The notes under the pieces: model-generated
The model's input: only the letters and a program-made list of their open reading frames with translations
Told to the model about the DNA's origin: nothing
The model's database searches: none
Source: Blattamonas nauphoetae
Lineage: Eukaryota; Preaxostyla; Oxymonadida
NCBI GenBank assembly: GCA_033064195.1
Contig: JARBJD010000168.1
Span: forward strand, 94,725 to 158,724
Direction: 5' to 3'
Length of the DNA stretch: 64,000 nt
Translations under genes and position numbers: made by a program
In this document: positions 10,857 through 21,439 of the stretch, piece after piece
Layout: the number at the start of each line of letters is the position of its first letter
Numbering within the stretch: the stretch's first letter is position 1

Positions 10857-11100
10857 GTAGTCCCATCAAAATAGGTAAAACTGGGATCAATTGATGTCAG
10901 TGCCTAAATTTGGACTGAGATCAAATTTCAACTCTTTTCCTTTGAGATTTTCTCATTATCACTTCATTAATCATGTTCAATTCACTTCTTGTTTTCACAT
11001 AATGCTCTTCAATATTTCAGACAGCTCTTATTTCCCAAAAACACGCACGATCACAATCACCAACACTTCTTTTTTCGATGTATTCCCTTCATTGACTTTT
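10857..11100. other. AT-rich intergenic stretch
   Basis: No coding potential or repeat recognised. Confidence 0.4.
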
Positions 11101-11385
11101 GTCAGTGAGAAAAAACCATCAAAGAAGACATAATAACGCATTATCGACTTGTTTTAATAATTATTGTTGTAGAACAAACTGAAACAGCAGCACCCAAAGT
11201 TTGCATTTTCATGATCTATGAAGTGACCATTTTCCTTTTTACTTTTTTTTCCATTCAAATATCATATATAAGAAGACTTTTTTGAAATGAAAGAAACGAA
11301 ATGGTATTGTAGGTATTTAGTGGGATCAGATCCGACTGGGATCACTGGGATCAAATCAGAAGCCTGGAGATCGTTCATCCCTCAG
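11101..11385 (+). repeat. dispersed repeat copy A (upstream region and first ~33 codons of the 848-aa gene)
   Basis: About 285 bp matches 31,908-32,192 in reverse complement at roughly 75-80% by eye. The match covers the AT-rich upstream part (from GTCAGTGAGAAAAAACC) and the start of the 848-residue frame. In both copies the frame ETKWYCRY...SDPT.IT.I.SE.W.SF stays open, so protein-level constraint or shared coding ancestry is likely. Confidence 0.75.
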
Positions 11386-13833
11386 CAGAACATGTGGGTT
11401 TCACAGTTCGAAACAAAAGAAGAAATTGAAGTTGGGAACGTCAGACTTCCTGCGATGACAGCAAGCTCGGCTCCAATCTTGGCTCGATTCGTTGATCTGG
11501 AAGTGAACCACAACCCACGCATGGTCCGCTGTGCCTTCTGTGGCTCTCTCGTCGCCGAGAACTTTCCCAACCATTATTGTGAAGGAATGAGTGATCATAA
11601 TCCCACTATTCCTCTGAACCTCGAGCTGCTTGATGCTCTGGATCGTTCAAACAAAACGGGACCTGAGTCAGTGGAAGAACACATTCGTATTGAACAACAT
11701 AATCGATTAAGGCTTTCTTTCACATCGAGAGAAATCGTGTTTGAGGAGACCGAACTCAGCAATGCGGAGATTCAAAAGAACCAGTCTCCGGAACCGAAAA
11801 CTGTCACTATACAGATTGATTTCGTTTCAATTGAATCTCACATCCGTCACAAGAAAGTGAGCAGTGGATTGTGGCCAAGAATCCAATCTGTATCCCATCA
11901 GAAAGATTGTGTTCAGGTCACTTGCACAAGTGAAATCCCTGGGACGCCAGATTTCTACCGATTGCCCTTCCCTTCACAAGCATCAGAAGTGGAGGGAGCA
12001 GAATCAACACCAAATCAGTCTCGGTCTGAAACTGCACTGCGCGAACCGAGTCGTGACGTTCGTCGTTGTACCTCAACTCATCAGTCGTCGGAATCTCCAA
12101 ATGATCCTTCAAACATCGTCGAAGCTCATTGTCTGTGGAGTGGAGGTTGCAAATTGGGATATGAGAACGACGGCAACTGGAAATACAGACCAATCAAACT
12201 TGCGGGACAGCCTTTCCAATCACTGGAGTTTGATGTGCCAAGTGTTGATATCACAGACCCCAAACACACAGCACAATACATGCTTCCTGCTGTCGCAAAT
12301 CCCGGATTGGACCACATCACTGTTCGTTCGGAGAAGGGGACAGATTACTTCCAAAAAAAGCGGATCAAATACGAGTCGTTTTGGCAATCGCTGAATCGCA
12401 AGAAACCTATCGACGGTATGGCCAGCAGACTCAAGAAAGATCCCGACAAACTGATCACAATGATCCAACGCTGTGGAAACTTGACAGAGAAATGCCAACT
12501 GGAATATGTTTTAGCGAAGGGGTTCCTTTTGCAGTCACGACTCTCTCTCCAGTCTGGAGATCTCGAAACTGCGATGTCATTTTTTGGTCAGTCGAAGGAA
12601 CACATGGAGCTGAATGACACGGCTGAAGTTGAGTGTGAATTGATGGAAAGGATGGAAGATTGTGAGAACGAGGTCATGAGATCACACCCGGCATGTCTTG
12701 AAGCGAAAGAACTGCTTTTGCGATCGCGACAGTCACTCCAGTCAGGAGATCTCCAAGATGCGATCTTCTTGATTGAACAGTCAAAGCAGCACATGGAGAT
12801 GAATGACACAACTGAGGTGAAAAGTGAATCGGAAAGAGTTGTGGAGGATGCTCTGAACTGCTTCAGGATGGATTGGAGACAGTGGATTCCGGAAAAGCCA
12901 AGTCTGCCGATACTGCTGAGTCCGTCTTTTGACATACTCCACAGCCATCTCCAGCAGGTTGAAGAGCACGTGGCGACGTTGGGATCGCATCTGGAGAGGT
13001 CTGAAGTGGAGGTTCCCATGACAGATGAATCGCGACAGAGAATGGCAGAAAATCCGATTCTGCAAGCGCTGAAGGAAGGGTTGAATTTGCAGCTGCTAAT
13101 CGCGTGGAGGACGGGCAGTCGGGATGAGGTCATCTTCTTTCAAAATGAACTGAGTGATCTGAGCAGGTTTGATGGAAGCGTGGATCAGCAAATGATGCCC
13201 ACGCTGTTCAAGTCCGAAGAGGAGCAGATTGAGGAGCTGGAAATTGGTGTTGTGACGAAAGCGATTGAGAACATCCTCAACACCACACGCACTCGCTGTG
13301 GCCAATGGCGTGTTCTTCTCAGAGAACACCAACAAGCTCTCAGCTCAGCGCCTCAACTCCCAGACTACCTCGAACGAACCAGAAGTGCGAGCGAAATGAA
13401 GATGATGAGATGGAGGAATGCTTCAGTATTCAGTGTTCTTCCAATTGATCCGAGTGTGCCACTTGAGATTCGCATGAAAGTTCAGCTCGACATCAACGGG
13501 ATTTCAGGGATCGTTGCTGCATGCCACCGGACACTGCAGAGCACACACAACAACGAAATGATCAACGATTTGTATGAGATGATTGTCGATCTGAGCCGTT
13601 TTGTGACAACGACTTCCCATTTCGATGCGAATCTGGGGAACGTCGAGATCGAATTATCTAATGTCATGATGATTGATCGTCCGGAGGAAGAAACTAATCT
13701 TCCTGAAGGACCAGGCACCGTCATCAATGAGGCTCTCTTCGGGAAGCGGAAGAGGGGATACCCGACTGACTTGGGACCGTACGACATTCCCCCCAAAGCC
13801 GAGATGAGAAAGCCGGTATCTCATCTTCCGTAG
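11287..13833 (+). CDS. unrecognised 848-residue protein with helical repeats
   Basis: A single open frame from ATG 11287 to TAG 13833. Residues ~80-100 hold RCAFCGSLVAENFPNHYC, a possible CxxC...HxC zinc site. Residues ~400-450 and ~465-515 are two copies of a TPR-like helical pair (LLQSRLSLQSGDLETAMSFF and LLRSRQSLQSGDLQDAIFLI, then SK.HME.NDT.EV). The remainder is acidic and mostly helical; the end is basic (GKRKRGYP). The first ~33 codons lie in a dispersed repeat that recurs at 32 kb, so this may be a protein of a mobile element or of a multi-copy gene family. I do not recognise it. No reverse transcriptase, integrase or polymerase motif is visible. Confidence 0.65.
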   Translation: MKETKWYCRYLVGSDPTGITGIKSEAWRSFIPQQNMWVSQFETKEEIEVGNVRLPAMTASSAPILARFVDLEVNHNPRMVRCAFCGSLVAENFPNHYCEGMSDHNPTIPLNLELLDALDRSNKTGPESVEEHIRIEQHNRLRLSFTSREIVFEETELSNAEIQKNQSPEPKTVTIQIDFVSIESHIRHKKVSSGLWPRIQSVSHQKDCVQVTCTSEIPGTPDFYRLPFPSQASEVEGAESTPNQSRSETALREPSRDVRRCTSTHQSSESPNDPSNIVEAHCLWSGGCKLGYENDGNWKYRPIKLAGQPFQSLEFDVPSVDITDPKHTAQYMLPAVANPGLDHITVRSEKGTDYFQKKRIKYESFWQSLNRKKPIDGMASRLKKDPDKLITMIQRCGNLTEKCQLEYVLAKGFLLQSRLSLQSGDLETAMSFFGQSKEHMELNDTAEVECELMERMEDCENEVMRSHPACLEAKELLLRSRQSLQSGDLQDAIFLIEQSKQHMEMNDTTEVKSESERVVEDALNCFRMDWRQWIPEKPSLPILLSPSFDILHSHLQQVEEHVATLGSHLERSEVEVPMTDESRQRMAENPILQALKEGLNLQLLIAWRTGSRDEVIFFQNELSDLSRFDGSVDQQMMPTLFKSEEEQIEELEIGVVTKAIENILNTTRTRCGQWRVLLREHQQALSSAPQLPDYLERTRSASEMKMMRWRNASVFSVLPIDPSVPLEIRMKVQLDINGISGIVAACHRTLQSTHNNEMINDLYEMIVDLSRFVTTTSHFDANLGNVEIELSNVMMIDRPEEETNLPEGPGTVINEALFGKRKRGYPTDLGPYDIPPKAEMRKPVSHLP

Positions 13834-14257
13834 CTTCAAGGTGTGTGATGTGGTTGGCAATGGGAACAGTCCAATTGAGTGCCATTTTCTGAAAGAAGAC
13901 AGGGTCACACTTGGGGTGGCCAAATCGGTGAAACAATCCACAAACAATAATCAAAGTCACTTCACACACATTTCTTTCTCTCTCATTTTTAGAAAACAGT
14001 GGATTGAAGTGGGTAATTGGGTGAAATCCACCGGGTGTTTCCTAGAATCTGCCAAAGGGTCAGATCATAGATAATTCCTTTTAGTCTCCAATCTCCTCTT
14101 GTACAGGAAGAAATTGTAACAAATTTTCATGAAAAAGTAACACAAATTGCTGGGGGCGTCATTGAAGGTCTTCTCATGCACAACATTTTGAAGAAGAAAG
14201 AGTTCTGATTGCTGAAACAACTGCTAAAAGATGAGCTTTTTAGTGTGCATTTGACAA
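13834..14257. other. intergenic, nothing recognised
   Basis: Short AT-rich sequence between two unrelated coding regions; no repeat or RNA motif seen. Confidence 0.35.
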
Positions 14258-15622
14258 TTGTCATATATTGGTTTAGAGGAAATTTCTATTTCTGATGTCC
14301 TTCAAGAGCTTGGGAAAGCCTATAATGTCATGGAAAAGCATGATCAAGTGCTTCTGCTCGTTGCGCTCTCCCAATTCCACAAACTTGAAGAGTTGAACGG
14401 TGCCTGTTGGGGAATCAAGGAGAAACAACTAAATTATGCCAAAAAATTGTTACACAGAGAAAATCCATACCGGACAACAATTCATCCTATTCCTCCATTG
14501 CGTGGTGTTATTGGGCCAGAAACGAAACTATGTTTGTTTTCTTGGTTACAGGAGAACGCAGAGTTTTCAAGCAAAGCCCAGTCCCTCCAGCCCCGTCCAA
14601 TCCTCAATGAATCGAAGGATCGTCCAATTCCAGAAAATTATCCGAACCATAGTAAAAAAGTCAAGACATTTCACCCCAAATATGTTCAGACGTACTGTTT
14701 CGAACCGCGAATGTACCTTGGATCAAGAGAAGAAAAAAGAAGAAATTCAATGATGAAAATCCAACACACTACCTCGCAAAAACAACTTTTCGAACACTCA
14801 CACGGCAAGTCAAAAAGGCGAAAGGGAGGACAGACGACTGCCCAAAGTGCGACCGACTACGGCATCTGCTTCTGCCGTCGATTCAAGATCAGCCTCGATC
14901 TGAAAGTGAAAACAGGGAATTCATTTCGGAAATAGAAATTCTAAAGTGGCACAAAGAACATGCTTCCACACAACGAGAATTACTCAAGAATTAGACAACA
15001 GACTTGACTCCAGACTCTCTTCTCCTGATTTATGATTGTAAAGAGAACTGGAAACTTGGAATGCAAAAAAACCAAACCCAAAAGGAATACTTTCAGCATC
15101 AACAAGTCACTCCTCTTGGAGTGACAATCTATTCGTTCTGGTATGGGTCGATCAAACCACAATATTTTCATTTTGTCTCCGAACTGCTCAACAATGATAC
15201 ATTCTTCGTCCTGAAATGCTTGGAAGAACTCGCTACAACTGATCTCATCAAAAACTCAAAGGAAATACGGATCTTTTCCAATTGCGGTCCGCATTTTCGC
15301 AATCAGGCAATCCTCTTCTCATATCTTCACAGCCACTCTTCGTTGTTTGCCAATAAATATGTCTGGGTCTCATTATTCATCGAGCTTCACGGAAAATCAA
15401 TCTGTGATGCCACCTTCGAAATCTTGGCCCAATGAACGAGAGACAATATCCGCGCGCAAACCATCGCCAACGTCGATCAAATGATTATGTTCTTTCAAGA
15501 TCAGAAAGCAAATGGACACCTCTCCCCTCTTGATCTCTTGATTAAGATTGTTGGACCTCTGACAGAGACGACATTCAGACTCAAAATCACCGGGATTCAT
15601 TATTATCTCACATTCAAAAAAT
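14258..15622 (+). pseudogene. decayed RNase H-like DNA transposase (same family as 51.2-62.5 kb)
   Basis: Three successive frames give the parts of a transposase. The first is an N-terminal helical region (HDQVLLLVALSQFHKLEELN, GIKEKQLNYAKKLL) matching EKVRLMQCVSQVQTLRETK at 51.5 kb. The second is a CxxC region near 14,840 (CPKCDRL). The third is the catalytic core at 15,004-15,435 (LLIYDCKENWKLG; IFSNCGPHFRNQ; FIELHGKSICDATFEIL). A tail continues to about 15,622 (LLIKIVGPLTETTFRLKITG). The core matches VIVMDFKENWHLP / VFSDTGPHFRN / FAEQHGKNCCDSEFGVL of the 62-kb copy. The second catalytic Asp is replaced (SNCG instead of SDTG) and there are frame changes and stops near 14,935-15,000 and 15,435, so it is dead. 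Confidence 0.7.
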
Positions 15623-15670
15623 AGGGTCCTGTAGATTCGCTACTGGATATCCTGGTCTGTCTGCACATAT

Positions 15671-15838
15671 ATGGGACACAATTCCAAACAATTTCGAAGC
15701 ATTCCATTCAAAAGCAACGACAAAACAATCTCCACAAATAACTCCCCCCATGAAGTACAAACTGGGTTTCGAGCAAGAACTCTTATTCTTGCTCGTCAAA
15801 AAAACACAAAAACCTGTTGTGTAGGAGGAGATGATAGT
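15671..15838 (+). other. 5' part of a short reading frame interrupted by the 8.1-kb transposon
   Basis: ATG 15671 opens a frame that runs to the insertion at 15,838. If the transposon and one 9-bp duplication are removed, it continues in frame at 23,952 through a Ser/Glu/Asp-rich tail (GGDDSSSSCEETRS) to TAG 24,066-24,068, giving 94 residues. This could be the end of the preceding transposase locus or chance. Confidence 0.35.
15830..15838 (+). repeat. 9-bp target site duplication GATGATAGT (left)
   Basis: GATGATAGT immediately precedes the element and is repeated exactly at 23,943-23,951 after it. Confidence 0.95.
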
Positions 15839-16278
15839 GGCTGCCTCAATTTGAAGTTGGTTTTCTCGAGTGCAGTTGGTTTTCTGAACTGCAGTTGGTT
15901 TTCTGAACGACCGTTGGTTTTCTGAACGACCGTTGGAAATCTGAACGACCGTTGGAAATCTGCAAAAAAAGTTGGTTTTTTTAAACCTTATCGGTGTGGA
16001 TGTTTGATCAAAAAAAAATTGTACAAATGGACGAGTTGGTAGATACAAAGACTTCCACTGTTGGGTCCCAGGTTCGAATCCCGGGATCTCCAACTTTTTT
16101 CTTAACAGGATTTTTCTGACGTGATCATTCATATTTTTGTGAAATTATTGCAGTATTCATGATCGGATGAGTAATGTTCGACAATTGGATTGAATTGGCC
16201 TTTTTTTGAATCGGATCATCCCACTTTCTCTTTAACTCTCCTCTCTCTGGTGTATACCGCCCTTTCAACAGGATATAT
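15839..16278 (+). repeat. left terminal inverted repeat, copy 1
   Basis: About 440 bp matching the reverse complement of 23,522-23,942. The outer 120 bp contain short tandem units of the form TTCTGAACGACCGTTGG (three here, two in the right TIR, which accounts for the length difference). Such subterminal units often bind transposase; that role is inferred. Confidence 0.9.
16021..16092 (+). ncRNA. tRNA-like module with Pol III boxes in the TIR
   Basis: 72 nt, tRNA length. The B box GGTTCGAATCC is perfect and the T arm closes (CCAGG/CCCGG around TTCGAAT, one mismatch). The A-box-like TGGACGAGTTGG is 14-20 nt into the module. A run of T (ACTTTTTTC) follows directly, as for a Pol III terminator. 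The acceptor 3' strand GATCTCC has no partner in the 5' end GTACAAA and the D stem does not pair, so it is not a working tRNA. It could drive a small Pol III transcript. Antisense it encodes the familiar spurious peptide IPGFEPGT. Confidence 0.65.
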
Positions 16279-16335
16279 TCTGTACCAACAATCACAAAAA
16301 TGAATCATGAGATGATACAATGAAACAGAGCAAGA

Positions 16336-16692
16336 ATGGAGTTGTGCAAATCGACGCGATTATCTTTCACCGAAACAGGTGCCATTTCAGTAATCCCTGT
16401 CCCAAAACCAACAGAGTCCCAAGGATATTCCTCCATTTCAGCCAACTGCAATCTCACACCGCCTCCCCTTCCTTCTCAACCATACGTTAACCGTCAGATC
16501 CACGACTGGCATCGAGAGAACGCAACACCAGCAAACAAAGCGGAGACAAGGCAACTGGCTAACCACGTGTGCACCTCACTTTGTCTTCCAGCAGGGGCAT
16601 ATCAAGAAGAGACCGAAGGGAATGAATCCGATCTTTTCCACTCCCTCTTCTCGTACAGACCCAGCTCCCTTCCCACACAGAATCTCTTTTAA
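16336..16692 (+). other. open frame upstream of ARM-like fragment (118 codons)
   Basis: ATG 16336 to TAA 16692, Pro/Ser/Thr-rich, without recognised motifs. It may be 5' flank or leader of the captured ARM-like gene rather than a separate protein. An identical frame is at 42,809-43,165. Confidence 0.3.
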
Positions 16693-16722
16693 TCGCATCT
16701 TTCCCAACCGGACACGAGAGAT

Positions 16723-17734
16723 TTGCCGCAACCATTCTTCACAGTCAACCTGTCTCGAATCACCAACATCTCTGATGCATCTCCAGTCTTTCTCTCACTT
16801 GTGACACTTGTGAAAGAAGGAGCCGTCTTTGGAAAGTCTGAAACCCGAAAGGCCTGCCGATTGCTGGACAAACTTGCACCTGGGCCCAAGAAACTGTTCA
16901 CTTGCGGCGAGATTCTGTTTGACCTCGTCCCATCACCGAATCGAACCTGTCGACTGTTCGCAGAAGCAATGGTCTCCCTTTTATCCTGTAGCAATGAAAC
17001 AATATCATTTTCAGCACTTTCATTTCTGGATACAACACTAGAAATGGCCGACACTCGTGACCGACTCAAACTTGTGGAAGCCGAATTCTTCTGACTCCTC
17101 CGCTTTCATTCTGCGAGCAAGAGAATCATCTGAAGCCTCAACACATAATTCTTCTCGTGAGAATCATTGTTCGCTGTCTCTCTCAACTCGGCGACTCCAT
17201 CTATTTTAGGGACTTTTCTGTGATTCCAGAACAACTTCAGTTCTTCCACATCATCTTTTCGGATCTCCTTGTTCCACTTGAGGGTTTTCTGAGATTCATC
17301 TGTCGTCACTACTCCATATTCGACATCCACAATCCGACATCCAGCATTATGACTCTGCTTCTGGAGCCAATGCGATGCGCTCTTTCTACGAAGAAATTCA
17401 CTCTTTCATGCTGCCCCCCCTCTCTGTCGCCATCATAAATTGCTTCATTCACTTCACCACCGTTGAAATGATCGATCAAGGCCTGTCGTACCTGAGATGG
17501 ACTCTGTTGATGTGGAAGGACGCAAAACCCGAAGTGCAAAGGAGAAGCAAGGACATCATGGCCAGCTTGCGAGAGGAAGGTCTTGATGACTCTTTGGAGT
17601 TGGAAACAACATTCTCCTTTTTGCACACGAAACCACAGCGAATTTATTTCGGATCACTCGATGTGATGACATGGTTGGGTATGAATACACTGACAACTCA
17701 AATGCTCATTTTGGGGTCTCCACTGGCACAATAA
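16723..17734 (+). pseudogene. captured ARM-like helical host gene, copy 1
   Basis: Three plus-strand frames in order give VFLSLVTLVKEGAVF, SALSFLDTTLEMADTRDRLKLVEAEF, LVRIIVRCLSQLGD, FFHIIFSDLLVPLEGFLRFICRH, and then MIDQGLSYLRWTLLMWKDAK and SLREEGLDDSLEL. From memory this is the core of a very large Blattamonas gene family (FLxxx...RLxLVEAD...VPSEKYIxHLCxNR...LRxEGIxD). Full-length relatives read this without interruption; here the frame changes near 17,100 and 17,390, so it is a decayed captured copy, unless unrecognised introns lie there. Homopolymer differences from copy 2 at about 17,380-17,420 change which frame is open. Confidence 0.65.
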
Positions 17735-18640
17735 CGAATCGACACTGAATCGCACTCGATTTGAAGAAAACTTAGTCCCTGACTGCCCCCACTATTTTCT
17801 CAACAGATGAGACAAAACCAAAAGAAACCCATTTCTTGCAAAGAACGCCGAACGAGGTCTCATCGAACAGCAGATGGTTGTTAATGTGAACTTGTAGAAA
17901 GATCCGTGCAGACAGGAACAACTCGATCTGGAACAACAATTTGTTCTTCCGTGAACATATTTTGCGACGCAGCTGAAGTTTGAAGCGGAGATCAAGAATG
18001 CTGAAGCCATCCAATTCTCGTCATTCTCTGCTGCCATCCCCAGATTGGTTGGACGGTTGAAACGCACTCGATTCAAATGATAAGGATTTCATTGTTTGCC
18101 GGAACCAGATAGTAAGTCATCCCCAACTCCTGTGCTGCACAAATCCAGTTTGTTTTTGAACACTTCACCAACCAATATTTCGGAAACAAGACAATATCAC
18201 GTCTTCAATTCATTCAGTGCATGTCACAAGCAATCAAGAAAACAAAATATTCGCGAAAATAGGCTCAGAAACTGGTAAAGAATGGGTAAAACGATAATAG
18301 CCTCAGATCCCCTCCCCCGAATCTCTATCGTCTCATGTACAGGCAAGAAAGGGCAGGACGCACAGAGAAAGACACTGCCAGAACAGAAAGCTACAGCGAG
18401 ATTCAGCGCAGAACAGGACAGCCAAATGATGACGAGCTTCGAAGCAGAACAGAACGCGGAGGAAGAAAGAGGATGGGACACGAACCAAAAGAAAGGGAAC
18501 GGACCACGACGGCAGATCCACCCAATCCGATCGGAGAAACAATCAGAAATGGCGCTTCTGCCTCGCAGCCACAGCCTTCCCCTTCGCGACGGATGTTGTC
18601 GGTGTTATCTTCTTCACACTCGCAGAATGCACACTTTCGT
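17735..18640. other. transposon interior without a defensible gene
   Basis: Both strands carry short frames (minus 17,772-18,014; plus 18,282-18,640, Arg/Lys/Glu-rich), none with a recognised motif. The plus frame at 18,282 continues into GC-rich sequence that is better explained as antisense to the phosphatase-like gene's Pro/Ser-rich tail. Confidence 0.35.
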
Positions 18641-18641
18641 G

Positions 18642-20109
18642 TTATGGGGAAGAGGGGGAGGGTGTGGGAGGGGTTGTGGGGAGCGAGACCAACTTTGGGG
18701 CTGGCTTCGAGTGTTGCGGCGAGCGCATCCCATTCCCGCGCGAGAACCGGTGCATCGTCACAAGAACAGGACTCGGTGGCTCGTTCAAGTTCGCGTGGTC
18801 CTTCGGAGGCGAAAGGGGTTTGTGAGTGTGGGCGACGAGGGGCGAGAGCGGTCTGTGTTGCTGTCCGCTGCCGACGGAGGGGTGTGCGGTGTGGGCGAGA
18901 AGAGCGGCAGGAAGTGCTGGTCTGTGTACAATGAGAGCGGGGTGGGGTTCAGTTCAATCACCGACTCGCTTTCTTCGTTCGTCGCGCACGTCGGCGAATC
19001 AACACGCGACGAGGAGGCCAGCGAATCCAGTGACGCTGCGGACGAGACTTGTGAGAGTGTGGGCGGCCGGGCATGCCGTTCGGGAGTGGTGCCCGGCCGA
19101 TCCTTGCCGTCGGAGGGCGTTTTGTTCGATTGTCCGAAGAGCTGACAGTTTCGGTTTCCAGCTTCCATCAATTCCAGAATCGTCGCATGCCCCAACAATT
19201 GTGCGGGCACATTCTGAACATTAATCTGCGGCACGTCCAATCCGAGTGGAGTGTAGGTTCGGCAAGCGCTGGTCAGCGGCGGGCGACACGCGAAAGAAGC
19301 GGGCTCGTTTTCGCCAACTTCAGCGGCATTCGGTGTCTCCTCGCATCGCCGGACTGCAGAATCGATCCCGCTGGCTCCGTCCCACTTGTCGGTTCACTCG
19401 TCTGCGGTCGTTTCGTCGACGAGCTCGATTTCGGTTTCACGACACACGGCGCCAGTGAGCAGGGGAACTTCACTTTCGGAGCAGTACGCACACTCGGCGC
19501 AGACTGAGCCAGTCGCACTGCCTGGTTGAACGACGTGTTGTGCAGAGTGAACGATTCCTGCAAAAGACGAGGCGTTTGCACAAGACGATTAATCACTCCA
19601 GCATGCTTCCTCAACCCCGAAACGAACGATCCCTTCATCCGAGTCCGCCGGCTCAGCGACGTCACTTCCATCGCAAGCTCCACTCACCAACTGTAGCGCT
19701 GAATCAGAAAAATCGACTCAATCAGCATCACGCGGTTGTGCCCTTGAGGTGAATGAACCAGGATCACCCCGTCACCATCAAGTGCTTTGTCAAGAAAGCT
19801 GCACACACGGCTCACATGTTTCGCTGGCGATGCCAAGAATGTCGTTCCAGTTCCACAGATCACCACATGAGTGATTCGTTGCGTGTTCAGATACTGGCGA
19901 ACGAGGAGAATGACGGCGAGAAGAAAACGAACAGCAATCGAAGAAGCGGCATCCTCATTCACCAAAAACAATTGAGGCATCAGCTTAGACACAGGCGTGG
20001 GTGGAGTACGTCGGCTAATCACATTGACTGTGACGTGCATGTTGTGATAGTTGCTGTTCCAGTGAGGATGAACTGTGTCTGAAAGAGTGCGCGATGGAGA
20101 GTACGCCAA
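18642..20109 (-). CDS. dual-specificity-phosphatase-like gene lacking the catalytic Cys, copy 1
   Basis: On the minus strand, 20,109-19,684 encodes RQYLNTQRITHVVICGTG, VSRVCSFLDKALDGDG and VILVHSPQGHNRVMLIESIFLIQRY. This has the order and spacing of a DSP domain (ITHVLN..., then VLVHCxxGxSRS, then LM). The active-site Cys is Ser (HSPQGHNR), as in pseudophosphatases of the STYX kind. The next frame (19,683-19,273) gives VTSLSRRTRMKGSFVSGLRKHAGVI, the expected last helix, joined through a possible intron at TTGGTGAGTG. A long Pro/Ser/Thr-rich tail follows to about 18,642. The gene lies inside a transposon, so it is probably a captured host gene; whether it is expressed is unknown. The start is uncertain. 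Confidence 0.5.
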
Positions 20110-20387
20110 AAGTTGTCTCGGAGGTTGTTGAGCAGGATGTGTATGTGCAGGCGGTGACTGTCACATCGAAAGATGGGCCTGAAGCTGACATTTTTGACAG
20201 ACTTCCTTGACATCGAGTGTGAGATGAGGAGTGATGAGTAGTCGTAGGCGGAGATGAAAATCCATTCTCCAGATCGTCCGCTCGAACACTGACAGATTTT
20301 ATCGAATTTTGAGTCGATGACAAGACTTGAAGGTGGGAATTTGGATGGACATGAAATCGAGATCCCTCTGCCGTCATGTGTGGAGGA

Positions 20388-21439
20388 TCACGTGGAGAAC
20401 GAGCATTCTCTGATGATGGGAAGATGGTCAGAGAGGCAGTGGGGGGAGATCAGAGATCCGACAGACGCGGATGACAGGGTCGATGGAAGAACGACGATCA
20501 GTTTGGAGAATGCCAGATCATCCACACACATTGACGTTCGTGGCAGCAAAGAGGTCAGATATGAGGCTGTGAGTCCGCTGGGGTCCAGGAACAGCGCCGC
20601 TCCATTCGCGGTAGCTGAACTGTCAGAAAATATTGTCGAGGTGATGGAGAGTTGTCCGCCTGTGACTGACCGAGAGAGCTCCTCCATTTGCAGCTGAACA
20701 CGGCGCGAAGATCGAACTGGCAATGGTTTCTACCTTATCAGTGCCGATTGTTCCACTCAGGGCTTAGCCCGACCCAATCGAGACGAGAGAGGTGAACGAG
20801 CAGCTTGACATGGCCATGAATCCATTTTGGTCAATGTTAGTGTCTCGCTTGTTTCAGTGAAGGCAGAGTCCACAGACAGTGTGATTGTGCGGCAAGTCGC
20901 GTCAGAGTTGACAGTGACGGTGATGCTCAACTGACCCGCCGCGGTGGTGGCTGTTTTAGATCTTGAAACACATTGACATAAACGACTGAAAGAGACACGG
21001 ATTCAGTTAGTGTGGCATCGATGAGAGATGAGCTCGTTGACCCACAATCGGTGAAGGGAGAGGAAGAGAACGTCACTGTTCCAGTTGACTTTGTGATCGA
21101 GAAAAGGGTGGTTGTTGACGTCAGATCGTTGATGATCGTCGTTGTGAAAGCTACATTGCCTATGGACGTGACGGCGAAGAGAGAAGAATGTGCAGTTGGA
21201 CTGAGCGAGGCAAGCGTGTATGAAGAGATGGAGAGTGTTGCTGTTGATATGTGGGAGAGTATTGGTGAAACAGTGCAAGTCGTGAACGAGCACAGTCTTT
21301 TCTTGTTCAAAGAAAGCGAGATTTTGCCTTCCTGTGAACATCTGAGCCTTATCACGGGGCGGACGTCCTCGCCAAAGTGGAGGAAATGATCGATGCAGTG
21401 GACGTCGAAATCGTAAGCCCAGCCATCGCCTCCTGACAC
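20388..21439 (-). pseudogene. beta-helix surface-protein fragment, copy 1
   Basis: Minus-strand frames 21,439-20,927 and 20,723-20,388 show short repeats with alternating hydrophobic/Ser/Thr: SSLFAVTSIGNVAFTTTI, SITKSTGTVTFSSSPFTDC, then GGQLSITSTIFSDSSATANG, ALFLDPSGL. This is the rung pattern of the large beta-helix protein family I associate with Blattamonas. Only a few rungs remain and two frames are needed, so it is a captured fragment. Confidence 0.5.

Noticed and set aside
16021-16092. A functional tRNA gene in the TIR
   Set aside because: The B box and T arm are good, but the acceptor 5' strand and D stem do not pair; it is a tRNA-like remnant or Pol III promoter only.
18335-19145. 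Arg/Gly-rich plus-strand frames in the 8.1-kb element
   Set aside because: They are antisense to the Pro/Ser-rich tail of the phosphatase-like gene and sit in GC-rich sequence with no motif.
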